Positions 10,827-23,013 of a stretch of 64,000 nt of DNA are shown here, piece by piece; the stretch's first letter is position 1; the number at the start of each line of letters is the position of its first letter. The notes below the pieces were generated by a model that was given only the letters and a program-made list of their open reading frames with translations, was not told where the DNA came from and made no database searches. Both the position numbers and the translations under genes were made by a program. Origin of the DNA: Anomaloglossus baeobatrachus (taxonomy: Eukaryota > Chordata > Amphibia > Anura > Aromobatidae); the NCBI RefSeq assembly GCF_048569485.1, contig NW_027442211.1, positions 186,001 through 250,000 on the forward strand, read 5' to 3'.

Positions 10827-11958
10827 TGTCGCACCCCGGGGCAGCCGAGCTGCTTGGATCCGGGCAATCCGTGGCTCGAGGGGTCCCAGATCCAGGGGCA
10901 CGTTGATCAGTTTTTAAATAAAATGGGAAAAATAATAAAAATAGTCCGACTACGCCACACGCGGTGCGCGGCCAGGGATGGCATGGCCACCGCTGCCGTT
11001 CTTCCCTGGGGGTGATGGATGGGGCAGCGTGGATGGTGAAGCCCTACGCGAGCAGGGCTTTTCCTCAGGGGTAGGTAGGGGTTAATGTGGAGGTGCAGTG
11101 AAATACCTCAGTCCAGACAGGGGAGTGCAGTTTGGTCGCTTTACTTACAGCTGGGTTCGCAACCTGGGGAGGTGCTGGATCCCAGGTGCGCCCAAGTCCT
11201 GTGTCCCTGTGCCAGCTGACCTGGTGCCACTCGCCCACCGATGCACTTGTGTGTGTGTGTGTGGGTCCTCCCTGGCGTGGAGCACTTGGAGGTCCTCCTG
11301 GTGTCTGGGTCCTGCCGCAGGCAGTTTGGACTATTTAAGGGAATATGTCCCGGTCCTCCCTTTGCTGCTTATGCCTCGGATGTTAATGGTGGCAGATGAG
11401 TCCTGGAAACCCACCCACCTGGCAGAGTTAATAGACGGCTTGAAGTCCCGGTCTGTTCTCGGATCTGCACCCCGTGCGTGCAAAGTACTAGGAGCCCTGG
11501 ATTTCCACTCCCACAGCATTCCACTGTCCCTGGAGCTTGACCTCTCGTTCTCCAGATACTTTCTCCCCTGAGTGGCTGCTGTTTCTACTCAGGTCTTGGC
11601 GGGGTCTTTGCTTTTTTCACTGTGTCTCAAGATTCCTTTGTCTTGACACCTTTACTGACAACTCATTCTCCTCCTTGCGACTGCTCACTTTCAGTCTCTC
11701 CAGCCCGCTAACTGACTTCTCCCACTCTCCCCAGGCCATCCACTCCCCCCCCAGGTCTGATCTCTCCCTACCCAGTTGTCTGCCTGTTAGCTCACAGTGC
11801 CCAGCCCTGTCACCTGGTTCTATGGGAGTCTCCCGCCCTGGTTTTGGAGTGTATGTGTCCTGGTGTGTGTGTACTGACTGGCACAGTTATGTAGCACCCG
11901 AGCTGTTACAGTGATGTTACCTTGTTTTGTGACACCTGGTTACCTCAGGGATGTCTCA
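10827..11958 (+). mobile_element. Unclassified 1.13 kb insertion, unit 2
   Basis: Counterpart of 3459-4590 with identical edges. The A/T-rich repeat around it (10,180-10,826 and 11,959-12,310) holds no gene. Confidence 0.55.
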
Positions 11959-12310
11959 ATTTTGTTTTTTAGTTTTTTAATTGTTTTGCTTTCAATGAGG
12001 CAAAAGGGGATTTGATTTGAGCTTTAGCTTTTATTTTTTCATATTTTACATAATTATTTATTTCTTTAATATTTTTTACTGATTTTACTAGTTGCCCTAG
12101 AGGACTTTATGACTGTACACTGCGATGGCTTTTCCTGTTCAGAGCGATGCTGCAGCATCGCACTGATCAGGAGAAATGCTGGTCTCCTGAGAGTGCTGGC
12201 ATTCTGTTGACTCTCACAGGAAGTGATTCATGACAGCATCAGGAGTAATAATCTGACCCCGAGCTGTCATAGAAATACAACGGCGCCCCGTGATCGCATC
12301 ACGGGGCCAC

Positions 12311-12668
12311 TGACTAGATGCTCTAATTCTGACGCTTTGCCCGCCTCTTCCTGATTGCCATGGTGCAGTGGCAATCGGAGTAATGGTAGCTGGGGTTGAC
12401 GTCAGCTGTGTAATGTCAGCTGGCAGCAAGCCCATGGGATAGTAATGGAGAGGCGTCTATCAGGCACCCCTATTAATAACCCAGTAATAAAAAAAAGACA
12501 ACATACACAAATTAACAAAATGATTTATTAAAATAAACACTTTCCATCATTCACTACTTTATTAAAACAAACAAAAAAAAATAGCAGGACCGCCGTAGTC
12601 CAAGGAATCCGCCATAGTCCACAAATGGGAACCTGAAAAAGATAAACAGAGAGAAAATAAAAACAAGA
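12311..12668 (+). repeat. Block P', unit 2
   Basis: Counterpart of 4943-5300. Confidence 0.75.
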
Positions 12669-13530
12669 GACTGTCCCCTGTGAGCCACTGTATAGTATTA
12701 GTAGCCCCATGTACAAAAGTAATGCTTATCAATGAGCCCCTCTACAGTAGTAATGACCTGATGTACAGTAGTAATGCCCCCTGTGTTCCTCAGTACATGA
12801 GTAATGCCTCCTGTACAGTAATAATGCGCTCTGTGAGCCCCTGTACAATTATAATGCCCCTGTACAGCAGTAATGTCCCATTGTACAGTAGCAATACTCT
12901 CTGTGAGCTCCTGTACACTAGTAATGCCCCCATGTACAGCAGTAATGCCCTCATTCACAATAGTAATGCCCCCTGTACAACAGTAGTGCCCCCTTGTGCA
13001 GTAGTAATGCCCCATGATCAGTAGTAATGCCCACTTGTGACCCCATGTACAGTAGTAATGCCCCCTGTACAGTAGTTCTGCCCCCTGCACAGTAGCAATG
13101 CCCCCTGTACAGTAGTAATGCCCCCTGTACAGTAGTAATGCCCCCTGCACAGTAGTAATGCCCCCTGTACAATAGCAATGCCCCCAAGATCAGTAGTAAT
13201 GCCCACCTTTGACCCCATGTACAGTAGTAATGCTCCGTTGTGCAGTAGTAATTACCCCTGTGAGCCCCAGTACAGTAATAATGCCCCCCTGTACAGTAGT
13301 ATTGCCCAACTGTGACCCCTATGTACAAAAATAATGCCCCCTTGTACAGTAGTATTGCCCCCTGTGAGGAGCCTCTGTACAATACTAATACCTCCTGTAC
13401 AGTAGTAATGCCTCTTGTGAGCCCCTGTAAAATTGGAATGCCCCCTGTGCGTGCAGTAGTAATGCCCCATGTACCTTAGGAATTCCCCCGTGTGGCCCTG
13501 TACAATAGTAATGCCCGTTGTACAGTAGGA
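12668..13530 (+). repeat. Minisatellite B, unit 2
   Basis: Full-length form of the 20-bp minisatellite. It ends GCCCGTTGTACAGTAGG about 45 bp upstream of the first octamer of the U6 promoter. Confidence 0.9.
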
Positions 13531-13574
13531 AATAGGCCCCATGTTCTCCCAGGATCCTGTGCGGCGCCGATCAC

Positions 13575-13782
13575 ATTTGCATACTGATCTCATTTGCATA
13601 TTAATTTCTGACAAATTATTACTTATTTTTTCCCTGATGAGTTTCTTTACAGTTTAACTGCAACATTCATAGAGTGCTACATGAAACCTTTCAGAATTAA
13701 CTCATTAAAAAAAATAATCTCCCTAATTTAAAATATTCACTTTTATAGGACTATATATAGCGGACATGTCGGTTAGCAGTTT
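13575..13782 (+). promoter_or_regulatory. Pol III type-3 (U6) promoter, unit 2
   Basis: Two octamers ATTTGCAT at 13575-13582 and 13592-13599 (about -208 and -191) form a distal element. CTCCCTAATTTAAAATATTC at 13719-13738 (about -64 to -45) lines up with the vertebrate U6 proximal sequence element. TATATATA at 13752-13759 (-31 to -24) is the TATA box. Element order and spacing are those of vertebrate U6 genes. PSE, TATA and octamers are unchanged in units 2-6. Confidence 0.88.
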
Positions 13783-13922
13783 GTGCTAGCTTCGGCAGCA
13801 CATATGCTCAGTGGCAGAGCCTACACACAAGATGATTAGCATATGATTGATTAGCCCCTGCACAGCAGCTGCAGCAGGCCATGGATGATGACATGGAAAA
13901 TACAAAAAACAATCAACTTTTT
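13783..13922 (+). ncRNA. U6-like snRNA locus, 140 nt, unit 2
   Basis: Begins GTGCTAGCTTCGGCAGCACA, the U6 5' stem-loop with its UUCGGC loop, then ACATATGCT. Further matches to U6 follow in order: ACACACAAGATGATTAGCAT (U6: ACAGAGAAGATTAGCAT), AGCCCCTGCACAG (U6: GGCCCCTGCGCAAGG) and GGATGATGACATGG (U6: GGATGACACGC), with extra bases between them. The ACAGAGA box reads ACACACA, so splicing activity is not expected. A T5 run at 13918-13922 would terminate Pol III. Either a promoter-bearing pseudogene or a diverged transcribed RNA; transcription is an inference from the promoter. Confidence 0.75.
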
Positions 13923-14532
13923 CCAAAGCGCATTTCTAAACACAAGCTTTTTTTTCCACCCTCATTCACTGACTTAAAAAAAAACATTTCTTGCCTCGTT
14001 AACCCCTTCATGTCATGGCCATTTTAACGGTTTTTTTTTTTCATTTTCCTCTCCTTATTCCAAAAGCCAGAACTTTTTTACTTTTCCTTAAATATACTCT
14101 AGAAGGGCTTCTTTTTTGGGGGGAAAGTTCACCTTTTCACTGACATCATTGATTTTACCATAGAAAGGAGTGGAAAATGGTAAAAAAAAAAATCCAAGTG
14201 CACTGAAATTGCTAACAAAGTGCAATTCCGCATTGTTTTTTGGCTTTTTATATACCATGTTCACTATATAATAAAACTCACCTGGTGGTATCATTCCCCA
14301 GGTCAGTACGAGTTCATACAGACCAAACATCTAGATTGTTTTATTTTATTTAAGTAGTCAAAAAAAATTCTGAAATAAGTAAAAAAAAAAAAATGTTTTT
14401 TTTTTTCCAAGGACCGTAACAGTTTTAATTTTTGGGGATCTGGGGCTGTGTGAGGGCTTATTTTATTTGTACCCTGAACTGACTTTTTACTGATAAAATT
14501 TGGGGGTAAATATAATGTATTTTATTACAATG
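13923..14532 (+). repeat. Anuran T-rich repeat, half B, unit 2
   Basis: Counterpart of 6212-6823; no gene seen. Confidence 0.7.
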
Positions 14533-15086
14533 TAAAGGGTGCTTTACACGCTGCGACATCGCTAACGATTTATCGTCGGGGTCACAGTGTTTGTGACGCA
14601 CATCCGGCGTCGTTAGCATCATCGCAGCGTGTAACACGTACGAGCGACCTACAACGATCGCAAAAGTGGTAAAAATCGTTGGTTTTTGAGAGGTCGTCCA
14701 AACACCAAAGATCGTTGTCTGGTGAGGTTGCTTGTCTTTCCTGCGGCAGCACACATCGCGGTGTGTGACACCGCAGAAGCGACAAACATCTCCTCACCTG
14801 CCTCCGCTGGCAATGCGGAAGGAAGGAGGTGGGCGGGATGTTACGTCCCGCTCATCTCCGCCCCTCCGCTTCTATTGGACGGCTGCCGTGTGACGGCGCA
14901 TGACCCGGCCCCTTAGAAAGGAGGCGGATCGCCGGCCACAGCGACGTCGCAGGGCAGGTAAGTAGTGTGACGGGTGTTAGCGATGTTGTGCGTGGCAGCG
15001 ATTTGCCCGTGACGCACAACCGACAGGGGTGGGTACGATCGCTAGCGATATCGGTACCGATACCGCAGCGTGTAAAGCCCCCTTTA
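14533..15086. mobile_element. MITE, unit 2
   Basis: Counterpart of 6824-7381 with a short loss in the inner palindrome at about 14,992. Confidence 0.85.
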
Positions 15087-15290
15087 GGCTCTGTGCACAT
15101 GTAAAGTGTTTGGTGCATCTTTTGGCGGGGAAAATTTACGCGTTTTTGCATTTGTTTTTCCCCTGCATTTTTCTATTTTGTTTTTTTTTATACAGCAATG
15201 AATACTTTAGACATAAAAAATATATAGATATAGGCAGATACCAAAACAGACAAATAACTGCACAGCCCCCCACATATAATAATGCTTTCT

Positions 15291-16471
15291 CTCTTTTTGT
15301 GTCCTTCATATTTCCATTTGTGGACTACGTCAGATTCCCAGGACTACATCTGACCTGCCTGGGTTTTTATTTAAATAAATTGGTGAAACAGGAAAGAGTT
15401 TGGAGTGTTTTTTTTTTCAAATAAACTATTTTTGGGTGTGTTTTTTTTCTCTTTATACTTACTGAGTTAGCAATGGGGGTGTCTAATAGACGCCTCTCCA
15501 ATACTAACCCCATGGGCTTGATGACAGCTGACATTACAAAGCTAACATCAACTCCAAAAGTATTACCTCAATTGCAAAACCTGCCGACATATAATAAAAT
15601 TGTACCCTGTGGAGCTTATTGGACATCTATTTATGATTAAATAAATCAATAGAAAAAAACAGGGACCCCTTTACTTTTGAGAACTACAAAGGTCAAGCAG
15701 ACAGCTGGGGGCTGGTATTATCAGGCTTGGATGGCCTATGATTATTGGCCCCTTCCCAGCCTAAACATAGCGTCCCACAGCTATCCAAGAAGTGGCACCT
15801 CACAATAGATGTTAGCACTTTGCTTTGGCTCTTCCTGATTGCCCTGGTGCTGCAGGGGCAAATAACCATGGTCATTCCCAGACTAAAAATAGCAGCAAGC
15901 ATCCACCCCAGAAGTGGCGCATCACATTAGCTGCGCCAATTCTGGCACTTTTCCTCAGCTCTTCCTGATTGCCATAGTGCAGTAGGAGCCAATAACCATG
16001 GGCCTTCTCAGAGTAAAAATAGCAGCACACAGCCACCCCAGAAGTAGCACATCACATTAGATGCGCCAATTCTGGTGCTTTGCCTCTGCTCGTCCCTGGT
16101 GCACTGGCAATCGGGTAATGGTAGTTGGGGTTGATGTCAGCTGTGTAGTGTCAGCTGGCATCAAGCCCAGGGATTAGTAATGGAGAAGCGTCTATCAGAC
16201 ACCCCCATTACTAACCCAGTAATAAAAAAAATACACACAAGTAAAAAATACTTTATTAAAATAAACACTCCCCAACTCTTTCCATCATTCACCACTTTAC
16301 TAAATAAAAAAAAAGCAGCAGGACTGCCGTAGTCCAAGGAATCCGCCATAGTCCACAAATGGAAACCAGAAAAACATAAACAGAGAGAAATAAAAACAAG
16401 ACACAGTCACTAGTTCACCAATTTATTAAAAAGCAAAGTTCCCACGCAGGTCCAACGTAGTCCGGCTCTTA
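15291..16471. repeat. Palindromic block P, unit 3
   Basis: Counterpart of 220-1400. Confidence 0.75.
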
Positions 16472-16601
16472 CCAAGACGTTGCACAATGATCAAAGACTA
16501 TGGAGGCTCAGAACAAGGCTCCATAGAGTTTGAGAAGCAGCACAAAGCGAAAACCAGCAATTCCGATGAACGGTGACGTCAGGCACGTCCCTTATTAACA
16601 G

Positions 16602-17469
16602 ATACTAGCTGTAGCACCCGGCGCTTCCCGGGATAGTAACTGTCTCTCTGTTTCTCTCCCATTCTCTGTCTGTCTCCCCCTCTGTATATCTCTCTCTGTC
16701 TCTCTCTCTCTCTGTCTTGGTCTGTCTGTCTTTCCCTGTCTGTCTCTGACTGTCTCTGTCTCTTTCTCCGTCTGTCTCAATCTCTTTCCCTGTCTGTCTA
16801 TCTATCTCTTTCTCTGTCTGTCTCTGTCTCTCTGTCACTTTCCCTGTCTGTCTCTTTCCCTGTCTGTCTCTTTCCCTCTCTTTCCCTGTCTGTCTCTTTC
16901 CCTGTCTGTCTCTTTCCCTCTTTCCCTCTGTCACTTTCCCTGTGTCTGTCTCTTTACCTGTCTTTGTCTGTCTCTTACCCTGTCTGTCTCTTTCCCTCTC
17001 TGTCTGTTTCCCTGTGTCTGTCTGTCTCTTTGTCTGTCTCTTTACCTGTCTGTGTCTGTCTCTTAACCTTTCACTCTCTTTCCCTCTCTTTCCCTGTCTC
17101 TCTTTCCCTGTCAGTCTGTCTTTTTGTCTGTATCTGTCTCTTTGTGTCTGTGTCTTACCCTGTCCATGTCTGACTCTTTCCCTGTCTGTGTCTGCCTCTT
17201 TCCCTGTCTGTGTCTGTCTCTTTCTCTGGCTGCATTGTGACACGCCAACATTCCATTTAAGGGCGTGTCTGCGCATTCTTCTGAAGTTCTGGCTGCACTG
17301 TGGCTCCCAGCTCTATTCGCTTTAATGGAGGCAGGTTTTTTGTTGAATAACTGTAAAGCGCGGCGTTAAAACTTCCCCTCAAAACATAGCCTATGACGCT
17401 CTTGGGGTCCAGACGTGTGAGTGTGCAAACTTTTGTGGCTGTAGCTGCGACGGTGCAGATGCCAATCCC

Positions 17470-17527
<58 letters not shown>

Positions 17528-17547
17528 TCAGCTTTATATATTAGATA
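16602..17547 (+). mobile_element. CCCGG-headed (TCTG)n/(CA)n element, unit 3
   Basis: Counterpart of 1531-2446; carries an additional CTTTCCCTCT word near 17,085 and the longest CA tract in the array (17,472-17,525). Confidence 0.6.
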
Positions 17548-17556
17548 TGACTTTAT

Positions 17557-17881
17557 GTCCTCCAGACTGTACTCATGCCCCTTTTCGTGTTCCTATACAG
17601 TAACAATGTCCCTCTTTGACCACCGTCCATTACCATTGGCCCGCCTTTGTGTTTGTGTTCCTACACAGTAACTGTGCTTCTCTTAGGGCTGTACAGTTAT
17701 ATTACACCCTATGTGCCCCTTTTTGTCCCCCTATACTGTTGTGATGTCCCCATTTGTTTACCCACACAATAATAATGGCCCTTTTATCAGCCACATTCAT
17801 TGGTATTGTTTGCCCTCTGTGCTCCTATAAAGTAGAAATTACCTCTTTGTGCCCCTATACAAATGTAATGTCACCTTCCAT
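17557..17881 (+). repeat. Degenerate minisatellite A, unit 3
   Basis: Counterpart of 2455-2780. Confidence 0.6.
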
Positions 17882-17885
17882 CCAT

Positions 17886-17912
17886 GTAAATTCGTGAAGC
17901 GTTCCATATTTT
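17886..17912 (+). pseudogene. U6 snRNA 3'-end relic, unit 3
   Basis: Same relic with one C-to-T change (GTAAATTCGTGAAGCG). Confidence 0.87.
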
Positions 17913-18560
17913 GATGCATTTATTAACCCAAATGTATTTTTTTTTTCGTCATTTTTTGAGGTAAGAACATTTCTGGTCTTGTTAACCCCTTCAAGCCATG
18001 GCCATTTTACTTTATTTCCTTTTCATTTTTCCATGTAGTGTATTGGAAAAAAAATTCCAAAAGTGTAGAAATTGTAATTAAAAAGTGAAATTCCACAATT
18101 TAGGGGCTTTTTTTTGCTTTTTTTCTGTCACCATGATTTCAATTTGGTAAAAGTGACCCGGCATTATGACGCCTCAGGCCGGTGCGAGTTCGTAGATACA
18201 AAACATGTATACTTTTACTTTTATCTAAAGGGTGAAGAAAAAGCAGAAGTTTGTCGAAAAAAAGAATAGCGCCTTGTCGCCATGTTCGGAGACCTGTAGC
18301 ATTCTCATTGTTCGGTATCTGGGGCTCAGTGACGGCTTTTTTTTTTGCGTTTTGAGCTGATGTTTTTAATTATACCATATTTGTATATGATGATTTGATC
18401 GCCTGTTATTGCATTTTAGTGCCATGTTGCGATGACCAAAAACCATCATTTTGTCATCTGGAATATTTTTTCTCGCTACACCTTGTACTAATCAGATTAA
18501 TTGCTTTTATATTTTTATAGCCCAGGCATTTCTGAACTCAGCAATACCAAATATGTGTAT

Positions 18561-19674
18561 TGTCGCACCCCGGGGCAGCCGAGCTGCTTGGATCCGGGCA
18601 ATCCGTGGCTCGAGGGGTCCCAGATCCAGGGGCACGTTGATCAGTTTTTAAATAAAATGGGAAAAATAATAAAAATAGTCCGACTACGCCACACGCGGTG
18701 CGCGGCCAGGGATGGCATGGCCACCGCTGCCGTTCTTCCCTGGGGGTGATGGATGGGGCAGCGTGGATGGTGAAGCCCTACGCGAGCAGGGCTTTTCCTC
18801 AGGGGTAGGTAGGGGTTAATGTGGAGGTGCAGTGAAATACCTCAGTCCAGACAGGGGAGTGCAGTTTGGTCGCTTTACTTACAGCTGGGTTCGCAACCTG
18901 GGGAGGTGCTGGATCCCAGGTGCGCCCAAGTCCTGTGTCCCTGTGCCAGCTGACCTGGTGCCACTTGCCCACCGATGCACTTGTGTGTGTGTGGGTCCTC
19001 CCTGGCGTGGAGCACTTGGAGGTCCTCCTGGTGTCTGGGTACTGCCGCAGGCAGTTTGGACTATTTAAGGGAATATGTCCCGGTCCTCCCTTTGCTGCTT
19101 ATGCCTCGGATGTTAATGGTGGCAGATGAGTCCTGGAAACCCACCCACCTGGCAGAGTTAATAGACGGCTTGAAGTCCCGGTCTGTTCTCGGATCTGCAC
19201 CCCGTGCGTGCATTGGATTTCCACTCCCACAGCATTCCACTGTCCCTGGAGCTTGACCTCTCGTTCTCCAGATACTTTCTCCCCTGAGTGGCTGCTGTTT
19301 CTACTCAGGTCTTGGCGGGGTCTTTGCTTTTTTCACTGTGTCTCAAGATTCCTTTGTCTTGACACCTTTACTGACAACTCATTCTCCTCCTTGCGACTGC
19401 TCACTTTCAGTCTCTCCAGCCCGCTAACTGACTTCTCCCACTCTCCCCAGGCCATCCACTCCCCCCCCAGGTCTGATCTCTCCCTACCCAGTTGTCTGCC
19501 TGTTAGCTCACAGTGCCCAGCCCTGTCACCTGGTTCTATGGGAGTCTCCCGCCCTGGTTTTGGAGTGTATGTGTCCTGGTGTGTGTGTACTGACTGGCAC
19601 AGTTATGTAGGACCCGAGCTGTTACAGTGATGTTACCTTGTTTTGTGACACCTGGTTACCTCAGGGATGTCTCA
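18561..19674 (+). mobile_element. Unclassified 1.13 kb insertion, unit 3
   Basis: Counterpart of 3459-4590. It is about 18 bp shorter, with changes near 18,980 (GT repeat) and 19,212 that alter the reading frame found in other units, arguing against coding constraint. Confidence 0.55.
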
Positions 19675-20026
19675 ATTTTGTTTTTTAGTTTTTTAATTGT
19701 TTTGCTTTCAATGAGGCAAAAGGGGATTTGATTTGAGCTTTAGCTTTTATTTTTTCATATTTTACATAATTATTTATTTCTTTAATATTTTTTACTGATT
19801 TTACTAGTTGCCCTAGAGGACTTTATGACTGTACACTGCGATGGCTTTTCCTGTTCAGAGCGATGCTGCAGCATCGCACTGATCAGGAGAAATGCTGGTC
19901 TCCTGAGAGTGCTGGCATTCTGTTGACTCTCACAGGAAGTGACTCATGACAGCATCAGGAGTAATAATCTGACCCCGAGCTGTCATAGAAATACAACGGC
20001 GGCCCGTGATCGCATCACGGGGCCAC

Positions 20027-20384
20027 TGACTAGATGCTCTAATTCTGACGCTTTGCCCGCCTCTTCCTGATTGCCATGGTGCAGTGGCAATCGGAGTAAT
20101 GGTAGCTGGGGTTGACGTCAGCTGTGTAATGTCAGCTGGCAGCAAGCCCATGGGATAGTAATGGAGATGCGTCTATCAGGCACCCCTATTAATAACCCAG
20201 TAATAAAAAAAAGACAACATACACAAATTAACAAAATGATTTATTAAAATAAACACTTTCCATCATTCACTACTTTATTAAAACAAACAAAAAAAAATAG
20301 CAGGACCGCCGTAGTCCAAGGAATCCGCCATAGTCCACAAATGGGAACCTGAAAAAGATAAACAGAGAGAAAATAAAAACAAGA
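20027..20384 (+). repeat. Block P', unit 3
   Basis: Counterpart of 4943-5300. Confidence 0.75.
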
Positions 20385-21246
20385 GACTGTCCCCTGTGAG
20401 CCACTGTATAGTATTAGTAGCCCCATGTACAAAAGTAATGCTTATCAATGAGCCCCTCTACAGTAGTAATGACCTGATGTACAGTAGTAATGCCCCCTGT
20501 GTTCCCCAGTACATGAGTAATGCCTCCTGTACAGTAATAATGCGCTCTGTGAGCCCCTGTACAATTATAATGCCCCTGTACAGCAGTAATGTCCCATTGT
20601 ACAGTAGCAATACTCTCTGTGAGCTCCTGTACACTAGTAATGCCCCCATGTACAGCAGTAATGCCCTCATTCACAATAGTAATGCCCCCTGTACAACAGT
20701 AGTGCCCCCTTGTGCAGTAGTAATGCCCCATGATCAGTAGTAATGCCCACTTGTGACCCCATGTACAGTAGTAATGCCCCCTGTACAGTAGTTCTGCCCC
20801 CTGCACAGTAGCAATGCCCCCTGTACAGTAGTAATGCCCCCTGTACAGTAGTAATGCCCCCTGCACAGTAGTAATGCCCCCTGTACAATAGCAATGCCCC
20901 CAAGATCAGTAGTAATGCCCACCTTTGACCCCATGTACAGTAGTAATGCTCCGTTGTGCAGTAGTAATTACCCCTGTGAGCCCCAGTACAGTAATAATGC
21001 CCCCCTGTACAGTAGTATTGCCCAACTGTGACCCCTATGTACAAAAATAATGCCCCCTTGTACAGTAGTATTGCCCCCTGTGAGGAGCCTCTGTACAATA
21101 CTAATACCTCCTGTACAGTAGTAATGCCTCTTGTGAGCCCCTGTAAAATTGGAATGCCCCCTGTGCGTGCAGTAGTAATGCCCCATGTACCTTAGGAATT
21201 CCCCCGTGTGGCCCTGTACAATAGTAATGCCCGTTGTACAGTAGGA
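20384..21246 (+). repeat. Minisatellite B, unit 3
   Basis: Counterpart of 12,668-13,530. Confidence 0.9.
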
Positions 21247-21290
21247 AATAGGCCCCATGTTCTCCCAGGATCCTGTGCGGCGCCGATCAC

Positions 21291-21498
21291 ATTTGCATAC
21301 TGATCTCATTTGCATATTAATTTCTGACAAATTATTACTTATTTTTTCCCTGATGAGTTTCTTTACAGTTTAACTGCAACATTCATAGAGTGCTACATGA
21401 AACCTTTTAGAATTAACTCATTAAAAAAAATAATCTCCCTAATTTAAAATATTCACTTTTATAGGACTATATATAGCGGACATGTCGGTTAGCAGTTT
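21291..21498 (+). promoter_or_regulatory. Pol III type-3 promoter, unit 3
   Basis: Octamers, PSE and TATA as in unit 2; only the stretch between octamers and PSE differs (CCTTTTAGAATT). Confidence 0.88.
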
Positions 21499-21638
21499 GT
21501 GCTAGCTTCGGCAGCACATATGCTCAGTGGCAGAGCCTACACACAAGATGATTAGCATATGATTGATTAGCCCCTGCACAGCAGCTGCAGCAGGCCATGG
21601 ATGATGACATGGAAAATACAAAAAACAATCAACTTTTT
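21499..21638 (+). ncRNA. U6-like snRNA locus, unit 3
   Basis: Identical over 140 nt to unit 2 as far as I can read. Confidence 0.75.
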
Positions 21639-22244
21639 CCAAAGCGCATTTCTAAACACAAGCTTTTTTTTCACCCTCATTCACTGACTTAAAAAAAAAC
21701 ATTTCTTGCCTCGTTAACCCCTTCATGCCATGGCCATTTTAACGTTTTTTTTTTTTCATTTTCCTCTCCTTATTCCAAAAGCCAGAACTTTTTTACTTTT
21801 CCTTAAATATACTCTAGAAGGGCTTCTTTTTTGGGGGAAAAGTTCACCTTTTCTCTGACATCATTGATTTTACCATAGAAAGGAGTGGAAAATGGTAAAA
21901 TAAAAATCCAAGTGCACTGAAATTGCTAACAAAGTGCAATTCCGCATTGTTTTTTGGCTTTTTATATACCATGTTCACTATATAATTAAACTCACCTGGT
22001 GGTATCATTCCCCAGGTCAGTACGAGTTCATACAGACCAAACATCTAGATTGTTTTATTTTATTTAAGTAGTCAAAAAAAATTCTGAAATAAGTAAAAAA
22101 AAAAAAATTGTTTTATTTTCGAAAGGACCGTAACAGTTTTAATTTTTGGGGATCTGGGGCTGTGTGAGGGCTTATTTTTTGTACCCTGAACTGACTTTTT
22201 ACTGATAAAATTTGGGGGTAAATATAATGTATTTTATTACAATG

Positions 22245-22809
22245 TAAAGGGTGCTTTACACACTGCGACATCGCCAACGATTTATCGTCGGGGTCACGGT
22301 GTTTGTGACGCGCATCCGGCGTCGTTAGCATCATCGCAGCGTGTAACACGTACGAGCGACCTACAACGATCGCAAAAGTGGTAAAAATCGTTGGTTTTTG
22401 AGAGGTCGTCCAAACACCAAAGATCGTTGTCTGGTGAGTAACGAGGTTGCTTGTCTTTCCTGCGGCAGCACACATCGCGGTGTGTGACACCGCAGAAGCG
22501 ACAAACATCTCCTCACCTGCCTCCGCTGGCAATGCGGAAGGAAGGAGGTGGGCGGGATGTTACGTCCCGCTCATCTCCGCCCCTCCGCTTCTATTGGACG
22601 GCTGCCGTGTGACGGCGCATGACCCGGCCCCTTAGAAAGGAGGCGGATCGCCGGCCACAGCGACGTTGCAGGGCAGGTAAGTAGTGTGACGGGTGTTAGC
22701 GATGTTGTGCGTCACGGGCAGCGATTTGCCCGTGACGCACAACCGACAGGGGTGGGTACGATCGCTAGCGATATCGGTACCGATACCGCAGCGTGTAAAG
22801 CTCCCTTTA
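22245..22809. mobile_element. MITE, unit 3
   Basis: TIR reads TTTACACACTGCGACATCGC, a variant shared only with unit 5; the 3' TIR has CTCCCTTTA. Confidence 0.85.
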
Positions 22810-23013
22810 GGCTCTGTGCACATGTAAAGTGTTTGGTGCATCTTTTGGCGGGGAAAATTTACGCGTTTTTGCATTTGTTTTTCCCCTGCATTTTTCTATT
22901 TTGTTTTTTTTTATACAGCAATGAATACTTTAGACATAAAAAATATATAGATATAGGCAGATACCAAAACAGACAAATAACTGCACAGCCCCCCACATAT
23001 AATAATGCTTTCT

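Larger units (their letters stand above)
7367..15071 (+). repeat. Array unit 2
   Basis: This is the most complete reference unit: it carries both halves, all three shared insertions and the full U6-like promoter. Its MITE has lost a few bases in the inner palindrome near 14,992 (GTGCGTGGCAGC where other units read GTGCGTCACGGGCAGC). Confidence 0.95.
15072..22794 (+). repeat. Array unit 3
   Basis: It has the longest CA tract of the array (17,472-17,525). A short loss occurs inside the 1.13 kb insertion near 19,212. In its MITE it shares CACACTGCGACATCGCCAACG with unit 5 rather than with its neighbours. Confidence 0.95.

Noticed and set aside
13634-13641. CTGATGAG as part of a hammerhead ribozyme
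   Set aside because: No paired stem II followed by GAAA and no NUH cleavage site in the right geometry; it lies within the Pol III promoter.
13783-13922. Calling this a functional U6 snRNA gene
   Set aside because: The ACAGAGA box and the spacing of the core are changed, and the U6 3' terminus is not recognisable, so only a U6-like or pseudogene label is justified.
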